Source: an uncultured Prochlorococcus sp. (GTDB taxonomy: Bacteria > Cyanobacteriota > Cyanobacteriia > PCC-6307 > Cyanobiaceae). From it: DNA of 40,863 bases. The notes below the pieces were generated by a model. That model saw only the letters and a program-made list of their open reading frames with translations, did no database searches and had not been told where the DNA came from. The DNA lies in the NCBI GenBank assembly GCA_902618335.1, contig CACNAI010000009.1:1-40863 (forward strand), given 5' to 3'. The translations under genes and the position numbers were made by a program. This document shows, piece by piece, positions 28,806 through 36,417 of the stretch (position 1 is its first letter; each line of letters starts with the position of its first letter).

Positions 28806-29492
28806 ATGGCAAATTTAAATTTAGAAGGTATTACTAAGAAAAAACTTTTTTGTACCGGTCCCTCACTCTTAAGTGAATATATTGCTAATCCCGATCCTTG
28901 CCCATTACCAATGTGGGCAAGTCATATTGCGAAACCCGATAAAAAATCTTCTTTCGATTTAGACCAATACAAAAAGACCCATAAAGAAGTAGAAACTTTC
29001 GTTAATCCCATTTTTCAAAATATGTTGAGCAGTGCTTATCATTATGAGCCTGATACCAAAAAATTAAAATGTGTGATTAAAGGAAAAACAATCTTCGGAG
29101 TTCCTGATTTATTAGCCACCACCAAAGAAAAAATTTTTGTATGTGATATCAAGACAGGCGAACGAAAAATTACAGAGCATTCACTCCAAGTTGGGACTTA
29201 CGCCTTTATGGCTTTAGCTCAAGGCATTGCCCAAGATATTGGTGGTCTCTATCTTGCATATGGATCAAAAAAAGAAAATTTAGAAATAATTGAACTACCA
29301 AATATTGAAGATATATGGACTTTGGAAAGGCAAGTTAAAGCAGAAGAACTAATGGATTTACTTGAAGAGGAAAATGAGCCTACTCCAAACCCATCAGAAA
29401 ATAATTGTAGATATTGTAAATGGTCTAACAGATGTAATGTCGCGCATAAATCAACAAAGAAAGTAGAAATGTTCTCGGTATTGAAAAAATGA
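28806..29492 (+). CDS. Element gene 2: Cas4/AddB-like PD-(D/E)XK nuclease with cysteine cluster
   Basis: A protein of 228 residues. The nuclease core reads GVPD (D101), then VCDIKTGER with D114-x-K116, and a helix with Q128 (HSLQVGTYAFMAL), the order of RecB-type PD-(D/E)XK enzymes. The C-terminal CRYCKWSNRC (C201, C204, C210; C-x2-C-x5-C), together with an N-terminal cysteine (C16 or C32), is the arrangement that holds a 4Fe-4S cluster in Cas4 and AddB. It therefore probably cuts or resects DNA ends. It overlaps the next gene by 4 bp. No CRISPR array or other cas gene is present, so a CRISPR role is not suggested. Confidence 0.82.
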   Translation: MANLNLEGITKKKLFCTGPSLLSEYIANPDPCPLPMWASHIAKPDKKSSFDLDQYKKTHKEVETFVNPIFQNMLSSAYHYEPDTKKLKCVIKGKTIFGVPDLLATTKEKIFVCDIKTGERKITEHSLQVGTYAFMALAQGIAQDIGGLYLAYGSKKENLEIIELPNIEDIWTLERQVKAEELMDLLEEENEPTPNPSENNCRYCKWSNRCNVAHKSTKKVEMFSVLKK

Positions 29493-29905
29493 AAAAATCT
29501 GCAAAGTTTAAAAAAATTATAGGCATAGTAAATTGTTCAAGCCCATATTTGATTATTCATCTAGAAAGCAAATTTGAAGAAACAATTTATGCAGAATTAT
29601 CTTCAGATTCTTTTCCAATACATCATGCAAAAATGATGATGGGTCAAGAATTACTTTTTGATAGAGATGATGGTCAGAACCAATTAGCAAGAATATTACC
29701 TTTTACTCGCCAAAAACCGGAAGTTATAAGCAAACTAATTAGCAAATTAATTAACCAAGGCAAACATAAATTATCCAAAATCCCAGTTTTAGATTCACAA
29801 GATTCATTGCAAGAAGATACTAAAGATTTAAAAAATAAACTCTCGTTTCTTCTAAAACTTGAAAGTCTTTACTTAGAAGATCCTCACAAAGATCAAATTA
29901 CCTAA
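29489..29905 (+). CDS. Element gene 3: unknown protein (138 aa)
   Basis: No family is recognised. The N-terminal 75 residues look like a compact alpha/beta or all-beta unit (KKIIGIVNCSSPYLIIHL, then ETIYAELSSDSFPIHHAKM). The C-terminal 60 residues are helical and charged (PEVISKLISKLINQGKHKLS, LKNKLSFLLKLESLYLED). The start overlaps the end of the nuclease gene by 4 bp (ATGA), implying translational coupling and probably a shared function with it. There is no signal peptide or membrane helix. Confidence 0.72.
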   Translation: MKKSAKFKKIIGIVNCSSPYLIIHLESKFEETIYAELSSDSFPIHHAKMMMGQELLFDRDDGQNQLARILPFTRQKPEVISKLISKLINQGKHKLSKIPVLDSQDSLQEDTKDLKNKLSFLLKLESLYLEDPHKDQIT

Positions 29906-29938
29906 CTCAAAATCCTATTTTTTATCACATTCAGTACG

Positions 29939-30550
29939 ATGATTACCAAAACAAGATCAATACAAACTTATTACAAGGGATACTATTTTAGAAGTCGCCT
30001 TGAGGCAAGATACGCCGTATTTTTAGATTATTTAGGAATTCGCTGGAAATATGAAACGGAAGGATACATCATTGACAAAAATGAATTTTCTGAAAGTTTC
30101 GGTCATGTTGGTGAGGCATACCTTCCAGATTTTTTTCTTCCTGATTTACATATTTATTTAGAAATTAAACCTGAAGGACCTACTGGACACTCTAATTTTT
30201 CTGAAGATGTAAATAAAGCGTTAGCTTTTGGCGCCTACGTATGTCAAGGACTTCCTGAGGAGAATGATATAAACCCTGCTGGATGGATCGAGAGAGGTTT
30301 TGACAATCCATACGCTGACAAAAGATATTCATTACTTGTACCCTTCGATCATGGTTATGACTGGTGTTATTGTCATTCACAAAAAAAGATTGGAATAGAA
30401 TATGAAGGGAGAAGCGATAGATTAATTCCTAGAGATCAAAAAACTGATGATAGGGGACATAATTCAGATGCTCTAATACTTAGACAAGCTTGGCGAGCTG
30501 CAAGAACTGCAAGATTCGAACATGGCCAAAGAGGAATGTTATGGAAATAA
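29939..30550 (+). CDS. Element gene 4: second PD-(D/E)XK nuclease-like protein (203 aa)
   Basis: The N-terminal half has the layout of TnsA/Vsr-like restriction folds. YYFRSRLEARYAVFLDYLGI carries E22, YLPDFFLPDL carries D64, and IYLEIKPEG carries E75-x-K77, giving an E...D...E-x-K site. The C-terminal half (about 100-203) contains an aromatic and cysteine stretch (DHGYDWCYCHSQKKIG) and an arginine-rich end (RQAWRAARTARFEHGQRG), possibly for DNA contact. Proteins with this nuclease core occur in phages and integrated elements. It differs in motif order from the Cas4-like nuclease two genes upstream, so they are not duplicates. It starts 33 bp after gene 3. Confidence 0.78.
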   Translation: MITKTRSIQTYYKGYYFRSRLEARYAVFLDYLGIRWKYETEGYIIDKNEFSESFGHVGEAYLPDFFLPDLHIYLEIKPEGPTGHSNFSEDVNKALAFGAYVCQGLPEENDINPAGWIERGFDNPYADKRYSLLVPFDHGYDWCYCHSQKKIGIEYEGRSDRLIPRDQKTDDRGHNSDALILRQAWRAARTARFEHGQRGMLWK

Positions 30551-30789
30551 ATAACGAAGAAGTTTATGATCCAGATGATAAGGAGATTATTGAAGTATTA
30601 AATAATTACCTTGAAACGAGATCAAAAATGCTCGATAACTTACAGACAATAATTGGACTGCTGATGGAACATCTTGTTGCATATAAAGAACAGCAATCAC
30701 ATCTAAGACAATTAACCAAATTACTTCAAACAAAACGAATAAAGGGATATAAAAACCACCTTAAAGATTGCTATGACAAAGATATTTAA
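30541..30789 (+). CDS. Element gene 5: small helical protein (82 aa)
   Basis: An acidic start (MEINNEEVYDPDDKEIIEVL) leads into one long predicted helix with heptad-like leucines (LDNLQTIIGLLMEHLVAYKE, HLRQLTKLLQTKRIKGY), so it is probably a coiled-coil protein. The frame is open further upstream to 30490, but the ATG at 30541, inside the last codons of the nuclease gene (10-bp overlap), gives a cleaner N-terminus. It closes the element operon. No function is recognised. Confidence 0.6.
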   Translation: MEINNEEVYDPDDKEIIEVLNNYLETRSKMLDNLQTIIGLLMEHLVAYKEQQSHLRQLTKLLQTKRIKGYKNHLKDCYDKDI

Positions 30790-30809
30790 AATAAAAATCA
30801 AACATCATT

Positions 30810-30828
30810 AGTGCAGATTCAAGTGCAG
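30810..30828 (+). repeat. Paired AGTGCAG motif, right inner end
   Basis: AGTGCAG occurs at 30810-30816 and 30822-30828, starting 12 bp apart, matching the pair at 27820-27838. Both are preceded by ATCATT or a close variant. Confidence 0.55.
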
Positions 30829-30844
30829 AATCGATATTATGCAC

Positions 30845-30864
30845 TTACAAACACTTACAAACAC
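30845..30864 (+). repeat. Tandem TTACAAACAC decamers, copies 3 and 4
   Basis: Two head-to-tail copies of the decamer also found at 24900 and 27693. They lie about 60 bp inside the right attachment repeat. Confidence 0.55.
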
Positions 30865-30890
30865 TTATTTAGAAAATATCTCTAACCAAT

Positions 30891-30913
30891 AAAAAACCCT
30901 GTCTATAACAGGG
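30891..30913 (-). terminator. Rho-independent terminator of tRNA-Gly
   Basis: On the minus strand CCCTG, a 7-nt loop TTATAGA, CAGGG and six T form a standard hairpin 10 bases after the tRNA 3' end. It lies on the element side of the right repeat, so it was apparently brought in by the element. Confidence 0.8.
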
Positions 30914-30920
30914 ATTTAGG

Positions 30921-30966
30921 GAAGCGGATGAAGAGATTCGAACTCTCGACATTCTCCTTGGCAAGG
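30921..30966 (-). repeat. Proximal attachment-site repeat within tRNA-Gly
   Basis: 46 bp identical to 27703-27748. The inner limit falls in the anticodon stem (tRNA nucleotide 29), which is a usual crossover region for tRNA-targeting tyrosine recombinases. Confidence 0.9.
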
Positions 30967-30994
30967 AGATGCTCTACCACTGAGCTACATCCGC
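30923..30994 (-). tRNA. tRNA-Gly(GCC)
   Basis: A complete 72-nt cloverleaf. Acceptor GCGGATG pairs with CATCCGC, the D stem is GCTC/GAGC, and the anticodon stem TCTCC/GGAGA holds the loop TTGCCAA with anticodon GCC (plus-strand 30960-30962). The T arm is GAGAG-TTCGAAT-CTCTT, and the discriminator base is T. CCA is not encoded. Its 3' part is duplicated at 27703. Confidence 0.97.
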
Positions 30995-31055
30995 ATAACG
31001 TTTTTATTTTATCTCAAAGAGGGGATCAATGATAGAAATAATTAAATTTTTTCAA

Positions 31056-31532
31056 TTAATTTAAATTTTTAATCAAGGATCCCATCTCAATTGCTTGTAG
31101 AGCATAATTCCAACCAAGATTATTTTTAATTCCTGCTCTTTCTAGAGCCTGCTGCATAGTATCAGTAGTCAAAACTCCAAAAATAATTGGAACATTGTTT
31201 TCATATGAAACTTGTGAAATACCTTTGCTAGCCTCAGATATAACTACATCATAGTGGGAAGTTTCCCCACGAATCACAGCCCCTAGAGCAATTACTACGT
31301 CATAACTCTTTTTTTTCATGAGGGTTTTAGCTGCGATTGGTAATTCGAATGAACCAGGAACCCAAACTATATCTAATTGATTGCTTAATTCAGATGTGTC
31401 TAAACCATGTCTTTTTAAACAATCAAGACAACCAGATAAAATTTTATTTGTAATTAAATCATTAAATCTTGCTATTACAATCCCAACTTTTAAAGTAGAT
31501 GCATTAGTAAAAGATCCCTCAAAAATAGCCAT
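31056..31532 (-). CDS. ribH: 6,7-dimethyl-8-ribityllumazine synthase
   Basis: It condenses 5-amino-6-ribitylamino-uracil with 3,4-dihydroxy-2-butanone 4-phosphate, the step before riboflavin. The 158 residues include [30 protein letters not shown], the conserved [16 protein letters not shown] with its catalytic histidine, and [20 protein letters not shown]. This is standard length for the icosahedral or pentameric enzyme. It lies 49 bp downstream of psbZ in the same direction and may be read with it. The intact tRNA-Gly lies beyond its 3' end. Confidence 0.97.
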   Translation of the reverse strand: MAIFEGSFTNASTLKVGIVIARFNDLITNKILSGCLDCLKRHGLDTSELSNQLDIVWVPGSFELPIAAKTLMKKKSYDVVIALGAVIRGETSHYDVVISEASKGISQVSYENNVPIIFGVLTTDTMQQALERAGIKNNLGWNYALQAIEMGSLIKNLN

Positions 31533-31581
31533 TAAATTTTATTTTGATATATTAATAGACTCTCACGAAAAGGTATTAAGT

Positions 31582-31779
31582 TCAAACTAATGAAGAAACA
31601 ATTCCTGTAACAAAAACCAAAACAACCCAAACAGCAGCAATAGAATAAATTTTTCTCCTACTTTCTCGCTGTCCTTCCTCAGTAGAAGGTTGAGTCACAT
31701 ATAAAACGGGCACTCCAACTACCGCAATCAAAGATGCAAATAATAGAGCATTTACGAAGAAAAAGTTAACAGCTTGCAT
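31582..31779 (-). CDS. psbZ: Photosystem II protein PsbZ
   Basis: A small photosystem II subunit with two thylakoid membrane spans. The 65 residues comprise helix 1 (VNFFFVNALLFASLIAVVG), the conserved VPVLYVTQP turn, a short polar stretch (STEEGQRESRRK) and helix 2 (IYSIAAVWVVLVFVTGIVSS). PsbZ (Ycf9) stabilises the interaction of PSII with antenna and nearby small subunits. It marks the organism as an oxygenic phototroph. Confidence 0.95.
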   Translation of the reverse strand: MQAVNFFFVNALLFASLIAVVGVPVLYVTQPSTEEGQRESRRKIYSIAAVWVVLVFVTGIVSSLV

Positions 31780-31802
31780 AATTCAGTCTTAAGTTTCAAG
31801 TT

Positions 31803-31808
31803 ATTATA
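31803..31808 (-). promoter_or_regulatory. Putative psbZ -10 box
   Basis: A TATAAT hexamer on the minus strand 23 bp before the psbZ ATG. No good -35 box lies at the normal distance, so it could be activator-dependent or chance in AT-rich DNA. Confidence 0.3.
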
Positions 31809-31921
31809 AATACTATAATCTCATGAAAATGATAATTTTTAGAGAAAATTTACATACTTTAGCCACATTAAAATGCAAAAAAAATTTTTCTACCTAATAT
31901 CTATTTAGGAATTAAAAAAGT

Positions 31922-34663
31922 ATGCAAGAAGATACGTTAATTCAAAAAAATTTATTTGCTATTGGTAATGAAAATAATGAGCAAGAAGAAATAAGAAAAA
32001 TTCCAGAAGATTTATCTTGTGAAGATTTAAAAAAAGAATCTAAAAAAAGACCTAGACAAAGAAAAAATTCAACTAATTTAATAAATAAATTCAAAAATGA
32101 TTTAATTTCAAATAACAAAAATGTTTGTATCAATGAAGAATCTTATAGCTATAAAACAGTTTCAAAACTCAAATTAACTCCTGTAATGAAGCATTATGTA
32201 ACTCTAAAAGAGGAAAATAAAGATAGGTTATTACTTTATAGATTAGGAGATTTTTTTGAATGTTTTTTTGAGGATGCTGTATTAATATCTAACCTTTTAG
32301 AAATAACACTTACCAGTAAAGATGCTGGAAAAGAGATTGGTAAGATCCCTATGGCAGGGGTTCCTCATCATGCAATGGAAAGATACTGTGCTGATTTAAT
32401 TAAAAAAAATTATTCTGTGGTTATATGCGACCAACTTGAAAAAAGTTCTGGAAATTATGGGACTCCAATTAAAAGAGGAATAACAAGAATAATTACTCCT
32501 GGAACTGTAATCGAAGAGGGGATGTTGATAGCAAAAAAAAATAATTGGATTACTGCTATTTACTTATCAGAAGAAAACTCAGATAAATCTTATGAATGGG
32601 GTATATCAAAAGCGGATGTAAGCACAGGAGAATTAATAACTTTAGAAGGTCAATCTCTTTCAAAACTATTTGATGAAATTATTAAATTAGATTCTTCAGA
32701 AATCATTGTAGGAAGCAATGAAGTTAGAAATTTATTAATTAAGGGAAATAGTCACATAACATATACAGTCTCTCAAGAGACTAATTTTGGTATTAATGAA
32801 GCAAATTATCTAATAAAAAAATATTTCCAAATTGCAAGCCTAGAAGGAATAGGACTTAAAAATTTAAACAATGCGACTAGATCTCTTGGAGGTTTATTAA
32901 ATTATTTAGAAAAAATTAATCCTTCAAATTTAGATAAAGATTCTTCTGTAAAAATCTCATTAGACTTTCCACAAATTCAATTTGTTCATAACAAATTAAT
33001 TATTGATTATCAAACTCAAAAAAACTTAGAAATCAAAAATACACAAAGAGAAAACAATTATGTAGGTTCGCTACTATGGAGCATTGATAGAACCTATACT
33101 TGCATGGGTGCAAGGTGTTTAAGAAGGTGGATAGATTCTCCACTATTAAACGTTAATGAAATTCATAAAAGACAAAATATAATTCAAAACTTTATTGAAT
33201 CTAGACAATTACGTGTAGATACCCAAAATTTACTTAGAGCAATGGGGGATTTAGAAAGACTTGCAGGTAGAGCTTGTGCAGGGCATGCAAGTCCTAGAGA
33301 CTTGATTGCAATAGCGGAAGGTTTAAAAAAATTGCCTAGATTAAAATCTATAATTGAATTGTTTAAATATGATCTCCCAGATTGGACTGGTCAATTAAAA
33401 AATATTGATGCAGGGCTCTTAGAGTTAGCTGACATTATAAGTTTTAAACTAATAGAAAATCCTCCTTTGAATATCAGTGAAGGAGGCATGATCCACGATG
33501 GTGTTGACAATATATTAGATGGTTTACGTAATTTAATGGATGATTACTCTGAGTGGCTAAATAAAGAGGAATTAAAAGAAAGGAAAATTAGCAAAATTTC
33601 AAACCTGAAAATTCAATTTCATAAAAATTTTGGTTACTACATTTCTATAAATAAATCAAAAATTAATTTAGCTCCGCAACATTGGATCAAAAGGCAAACA
33701 CTTACTAATGAAGAAAGGTATATCACTTCAGAAATTAAAAATAAAGAAAATAAGATTTTCCAAATAAAAAGTAGAGCTTCATCAAGAGAATATGAAATTT
33801 TCTGCGAATTAAGAAATAAAGTTGCTGAAAAAACAAAACAAATAAGATCAATCGCAAAATCTATAGCATCTCTTGATGCATTGCTTGGTTTATCAATTAC
33901 TTCATTAGAAAACAATTTTATAAAACCTTCATTAATACCAATAAATGATTCAATGACAAAAAATAGTACAAAAATTATCGCAGGAAGAAATCCAATTGTA
34001 GAGCAGTTGTTAAATGATAAAAACTTTATAGCGAACGATATCTCTTTTGATGAGAATCAAAAATTAATTATATTAACTGGTCCTAATGCAAGCGGAAAAA
34101 GTTGCTTTATAAGACAACTTGGTTTAATACAAATTCTCGCACAAGTTGGTAGCTTTGTTCCAGCTAATAATGCTGCAATCAAGATTGCAGATAGGATTTT
34201 TACAAGAATTGGGGCGGTTGATGATCAATCATCTGGACAATCAACATTTATGGTAGAAATGTCTGAAACTGCATCAATTCTAAATCAAGCAACTTCTAGC
34301 TCACTAGTTTTACTTGATGAGATAGGTAGAGGGACATCTACTTTTGATGGACTTTCAATAGCTTGGTCAGTAAGTGAATATCTTGCAAAAAAAATTCAAT
34401 GTAATACTATTTTTGCCACCCACTATCATGAGCTGAATTATTTAAAAAATTCAAATAATAATATACAAAATTTTCAAGTTTTAGTAGAACAAAATAACGA
34501 TCAGCTAATTTTTAGTCACAGGATTGTCAAAGGGGGCTCAAACAAAAGCTACGGTATAGAAGCAGCTAAATTAGCAGGAGTTCCAAAAGAAGTTATAGAA
34601 AAAGCAAAATCAGTCTTAAATTCTTTAGAAGAAAATAATAAATTAAATTATAATAATGATTAG
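31922..34663 (+). CDS. mutS: DNA mismatch repair protein MutS
   Basis: MutS recognises mismatches and small loops. The 913 residues are longer than the usual ~855 because of a lysine-rich N-terminal extension of about 75 residues (with [13 protein letters not shown]). The mismatch-contacting F-x-E motif is intact (F111-F-E113 in [11 protein letters not shown]). The ATPase has Walker [10 protein letters not shown] (about 718-726), the loop [14 protein letters not shown], Walker [17 protein letters not shown] and the signature THYHEL. The C-terminus is short and lacks a long dimerisation tail. It is divergent from psbZ, with 142 bp between. Confidence 0.97.
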   Translation: MQEDTLIQKNLFAIGNENNEQEEIRKIPEDLSCEDLKKESKKRPRQRKNSTNLINKFKNDLISNNKNVCINEESYSYKTVSKLKLTPVMKHYVTLKEENKDRLLLYRLGDFFECFFEDAVLISNLLEITLTSKDAGKEIGKIPMAGVPHHAMERYCADLIKKNYSVVICDQLEKSSGNYGTPIKRGITRIITPGTVIEEGMLIAKKNNWITAIYLSEENSDKSYEWGISKADVSTGELITLEGQSLSKLFDEIIKLDSSEIIVGSNEVRNLLIKGNSHITYTVSQETNFGINEANYLIKKYFQIASLEGIGLKNLNNATRSLGGLLNYLEKINPSNLDKDSSVKISLDFPQIQFVHNKLIIDYQTQKNLEIKNTQRENNYVGSLLWSIDRTYTCMGARCLRRWIDSPLLNVNEIHKRQNIIQNFIESRQLRVDTQNLLRAMGDLERLAGRACAGHASPRDLIAIAEGLKKLPRLKSIIELFKYDLPDWTGQLKNIDAGLLELADIISFKLIENPPLNISEGGMIHDGVDNILDGLRNLMDDYSEWLNKEELKERKISKISNLKIQFHKNFGYYISINKSKINLAPQHWIKRQTLTNEERYITSEIKNKENKIFQIKSRASSREYEIFCELRNKVAEKTKQIRSIAKSIASLDALLGLSITSLENNFIKPSLIPINDSMTKNSTKIIAGRNPIVEQLLNDKNFIANDISFDENQKLIILTGPNASGKSCFIRQLGLIQILAQVGSFVPANNAAIKIADRIFTRIGAVDDQSSGQSTFMVEMSETASILNQATSSSLVLLDEIGRGTSTFDGLSIAWSVSEYLAKKIQCNTIFATHYHELNYLKNSNNNIQNFQVLVEQNNDQLIFSHRIVKGGSNKSYGIEAAKLAGVPKEVIEKAKSVLNSLEENNKLNYNND

Positions 34664-34694
34664 ATTTTTGATATTTTTATAAGATATATACTTT

Positions 34695-35318
34695 TTAAAT
34701 AGTTTCCCTCAACAAGGCGTTAACTGCCGCAGCTGCCATGGCAGCACCGCCTCTAGTTGAATTCAAAACTATTCTAGGAAGATCAGTAGAAATCAGTTTG
34801 TTTTTGCTTTTCTCTACTCCAATAAATCCAACGGGCATTCCGATAATTAAACTAGGTAAATCTTTTGCATTCTCTAAAATATCAATTAAATAAGTTAAAG
34901 CTGTTGGAGAACTGCCAATTACAACAATAGGTGATTTGCTTCCAGAATTTATAGCAGATAACTCCTTCCAACCTTCACTTAAACCATATGCAGTTTTTGT
35001 TAACTCTATATGCTTATTTTCTCCAAACCACATTCTCGCCGTAAATACTTTATTCCTAGTGGTATTCTCTGCCATAGATTTTATAGCTGCTGCAGCCATA
35101 TCGGTATCAGTTAAAATCGGAGCACCATTTTTAAGTGCATGAAGACCCTTTTCGCAAGCACCTTCACTAAAATTAATAAGATTTTGAACTGAAAAATCTC
35201 CTGAAGTATGGACTAATCTCTCTAAAACTTTTTTTTCCAAATAATTTAGATCGTTGGATCCTAAATGAGATCTTATAAATCTGATGCTTTCCAAAAAAAT
35301 TGGATGATCTATTACCAT
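34695..35318 (-). CDS. cobH: Precorrin-8X methylmutase
   Basis: It moves the C-11 methyl to C-12, forming hydrogenobyrinate or cobyrinate in (pseudo)cobalamin synthesis. The 207 residues include the N-terminal HPIFLESIRFIRSHLG, the catalytic-histidine strand VLERLVHTSGDFS, the TDTDMAAAAI segment and the C-terminal LNSTRGGAAMAAAAVNALLR. Equivalent names are CobH and CbiC. Picocyanobacteria make pseudocobalamin, and no other corrin gene is in the window. It is divergent from holA across 58 bp. Confidence 0.95.
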   Translation of the reverse strand: MVIDHPIFLESIRFIRSHLGSNDLNYLEKKVLERLVHTSGDFSVQNLINFSEGACEKGLHALKNGAPILTDTDMAAAAIKSMAENTTRNKVFTARMWFGENKHIELTKTAYGLSEGWKELSAINSGSKSPIVVIGSSPTALTYLIDILENAKDLPSLIIGMPVGFIGVEKSKNKLISTDLPRIVLNSTRGGAAMAAAAVNALLRETI

Positions 35319-35376
35319 TAAATTTAATTTGTGTTAAAAGTAATCATAGTTAATATATGGTTTTTATTGAGCGATT

Positions 35377-36378
35377 ATGCCAATACAAATATTATGGGGT
35401 AATGATCTAAATGCTCAAAATACATTTATTCAAAAATTAATTGATAACGAAGTATCCAAAGAATGGAAGGAAATAAACGTAACTAATTTAAATGGAGATG
35501 ATGATGAGCAAGTCAATAAAGCTTTTGATGAAGTTCTTACACCTCCTTTTGGAGATGGATACAGAATAGTTACACTAAAAAATAATCCAATTTTTACCTC
35601 AAAAAATGAGGATCTAAGAATTAAATTTGAAAAAATGCATGACAATATACCTCAAAATACTTATTTCATTTTGCAAAATACGAAAAAACCAGACTCACGA
35701 CTAAAGAGTACTAAATTTTTACAAAAACTTATCAAAAATAATTTAGCCAAAGAAAAATCATTTTCTTTACCAGAAATCTGGGATTATGAGGGACAAAAAA
35801 AATTCTTAGAAGATGCAGCAAATGAAATGAATATTAAAATTGATAAAAATGCAGCTGAATTAATTATTGATTCTGTTGGTAATGATAGCTTTAAATTAAT
35901 AAATGAATTAGCTAAAGCAAAAACATACCTTTCTGCAGTATCAAGTGATTTGAATTCACAACTTTTTCTAAATAGTATTGATGTAAAAAAAATATTTAGT
36001 GATCATCAATCCAACATTTTCAAAATCATTGATCTTCTCTTACAAAAAAATATTAATGAAAGCCTCATTGAAATAAATTATTCCTTACAGAAAGGAGAAC
36101 CTCCTTTAAGACTAAATGCAGGTTTAATTAGTCAGATAAGAATTCATACAATCGTAAAATTAGCAGTAAATTCAGAAAACGATAATGCAGAAAAGATTTG
36201 TAATCTTGCAGGCATTTCTAATCCAAAAAGAATTTTTTTTATTCGTAGAAAAGTCAAGAATGTATCTCACGAATATTTAATAAATCTAATGAGTAATTTA
36301 TTAGATATTGAATCATTACTAAAAAAAGGTAATAATCCTTTAAACGTTTTTACAGAGAATTTAATTAATTTAAGTTAA
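35377..36378 (+). CDS. holA: DNA polymerase III delta subunit
   Basis: The delta subunit opens the sliding clamp within the clamp loader. The 333 residues show the N-terminal ILWGNDLNAQNTFIQKLID, a central FILQNTKKPDSRLKSTKFLQ stretch, the helical lid SDHQSNIFKIIDLLLQKN and the C-terminal collar with INLMSNLLDIESLLKKG. Sequence conservation in this family is low, so the call rests on overall layout and the partial motifs. It precedes lysC by 39 bp in the same direction. Confidence 0.85.
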   Translation: MPIQILWGNDLNAQNTFIQKLIDNEVSKEWKEINVTNLNGDDDEQVNKAFDEVLTPPFGDGYRIVTLKNNPIFTSKNEDLRIKFEKMHDNIPQNTYFILQNTKKPDSRLKSTKFLQKLIKNNLAKEKSFSLPEIWDYEGQKKFLEDAANEMNIKIDKNAAELIIDSVGNDSFKLINELAKAKTYLSAVSSDLNSQLFLNSIDVKKIFSDHQSNIFKIIDLLLQKNINESLIEINYSLQKGEPPLRLNAGLISQIRIHTIVKLAVNSENDNAEKICNLAGISNPKRIFFIRRKVKNVSHEYLINLMSNLLDIESLLKKGNNPLNVFTENLINLS

Positions 36379-36417
36379 CCAAATTATAAGTTTAAGAATT
36401 TAGATTATGATTTATAT

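Larger units (their letters stand above)
27703..30966. mobile_element. 3.2-kb integrated element at tRNA-Gly(GCC), without its own recombinase
   Basis: The element is bounded by the 46-bp direct repeats. It carries five plus-strand genes (28026-30789), its own promoter, matching paired AGTGCA motifs inside each end, and the sequence that follows the tRNA 3' end including its terminator. None of the five products resembles an integrase, transposase, capsid or replication protein. It may be a minimal satellite element moved by a helper, or a remnant that lost its recombinase. Small tRNA-targeting elements of Prochlorococcus (tycheposons) are known, usually with tyrosine recombinases, and this could be a degenerate or dependent relative. 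Confidence 0.82.

Noticed and set aside
28806-29492. CRISPR adaptation gene cas4
   Set aside because: The nuclease resembles Cas4, but no cas1, cas2, effector or repeat array is present. Cas4-like nucleases are also common in phages and mobile elements.
30490-30540. Longer start for element gene 5
   Set aside because: It would overlap most of the C-terminal coding of the nuclease gene with an odd cysteine-rich head. The ATG at 30541 gives a plausible overlapping start.
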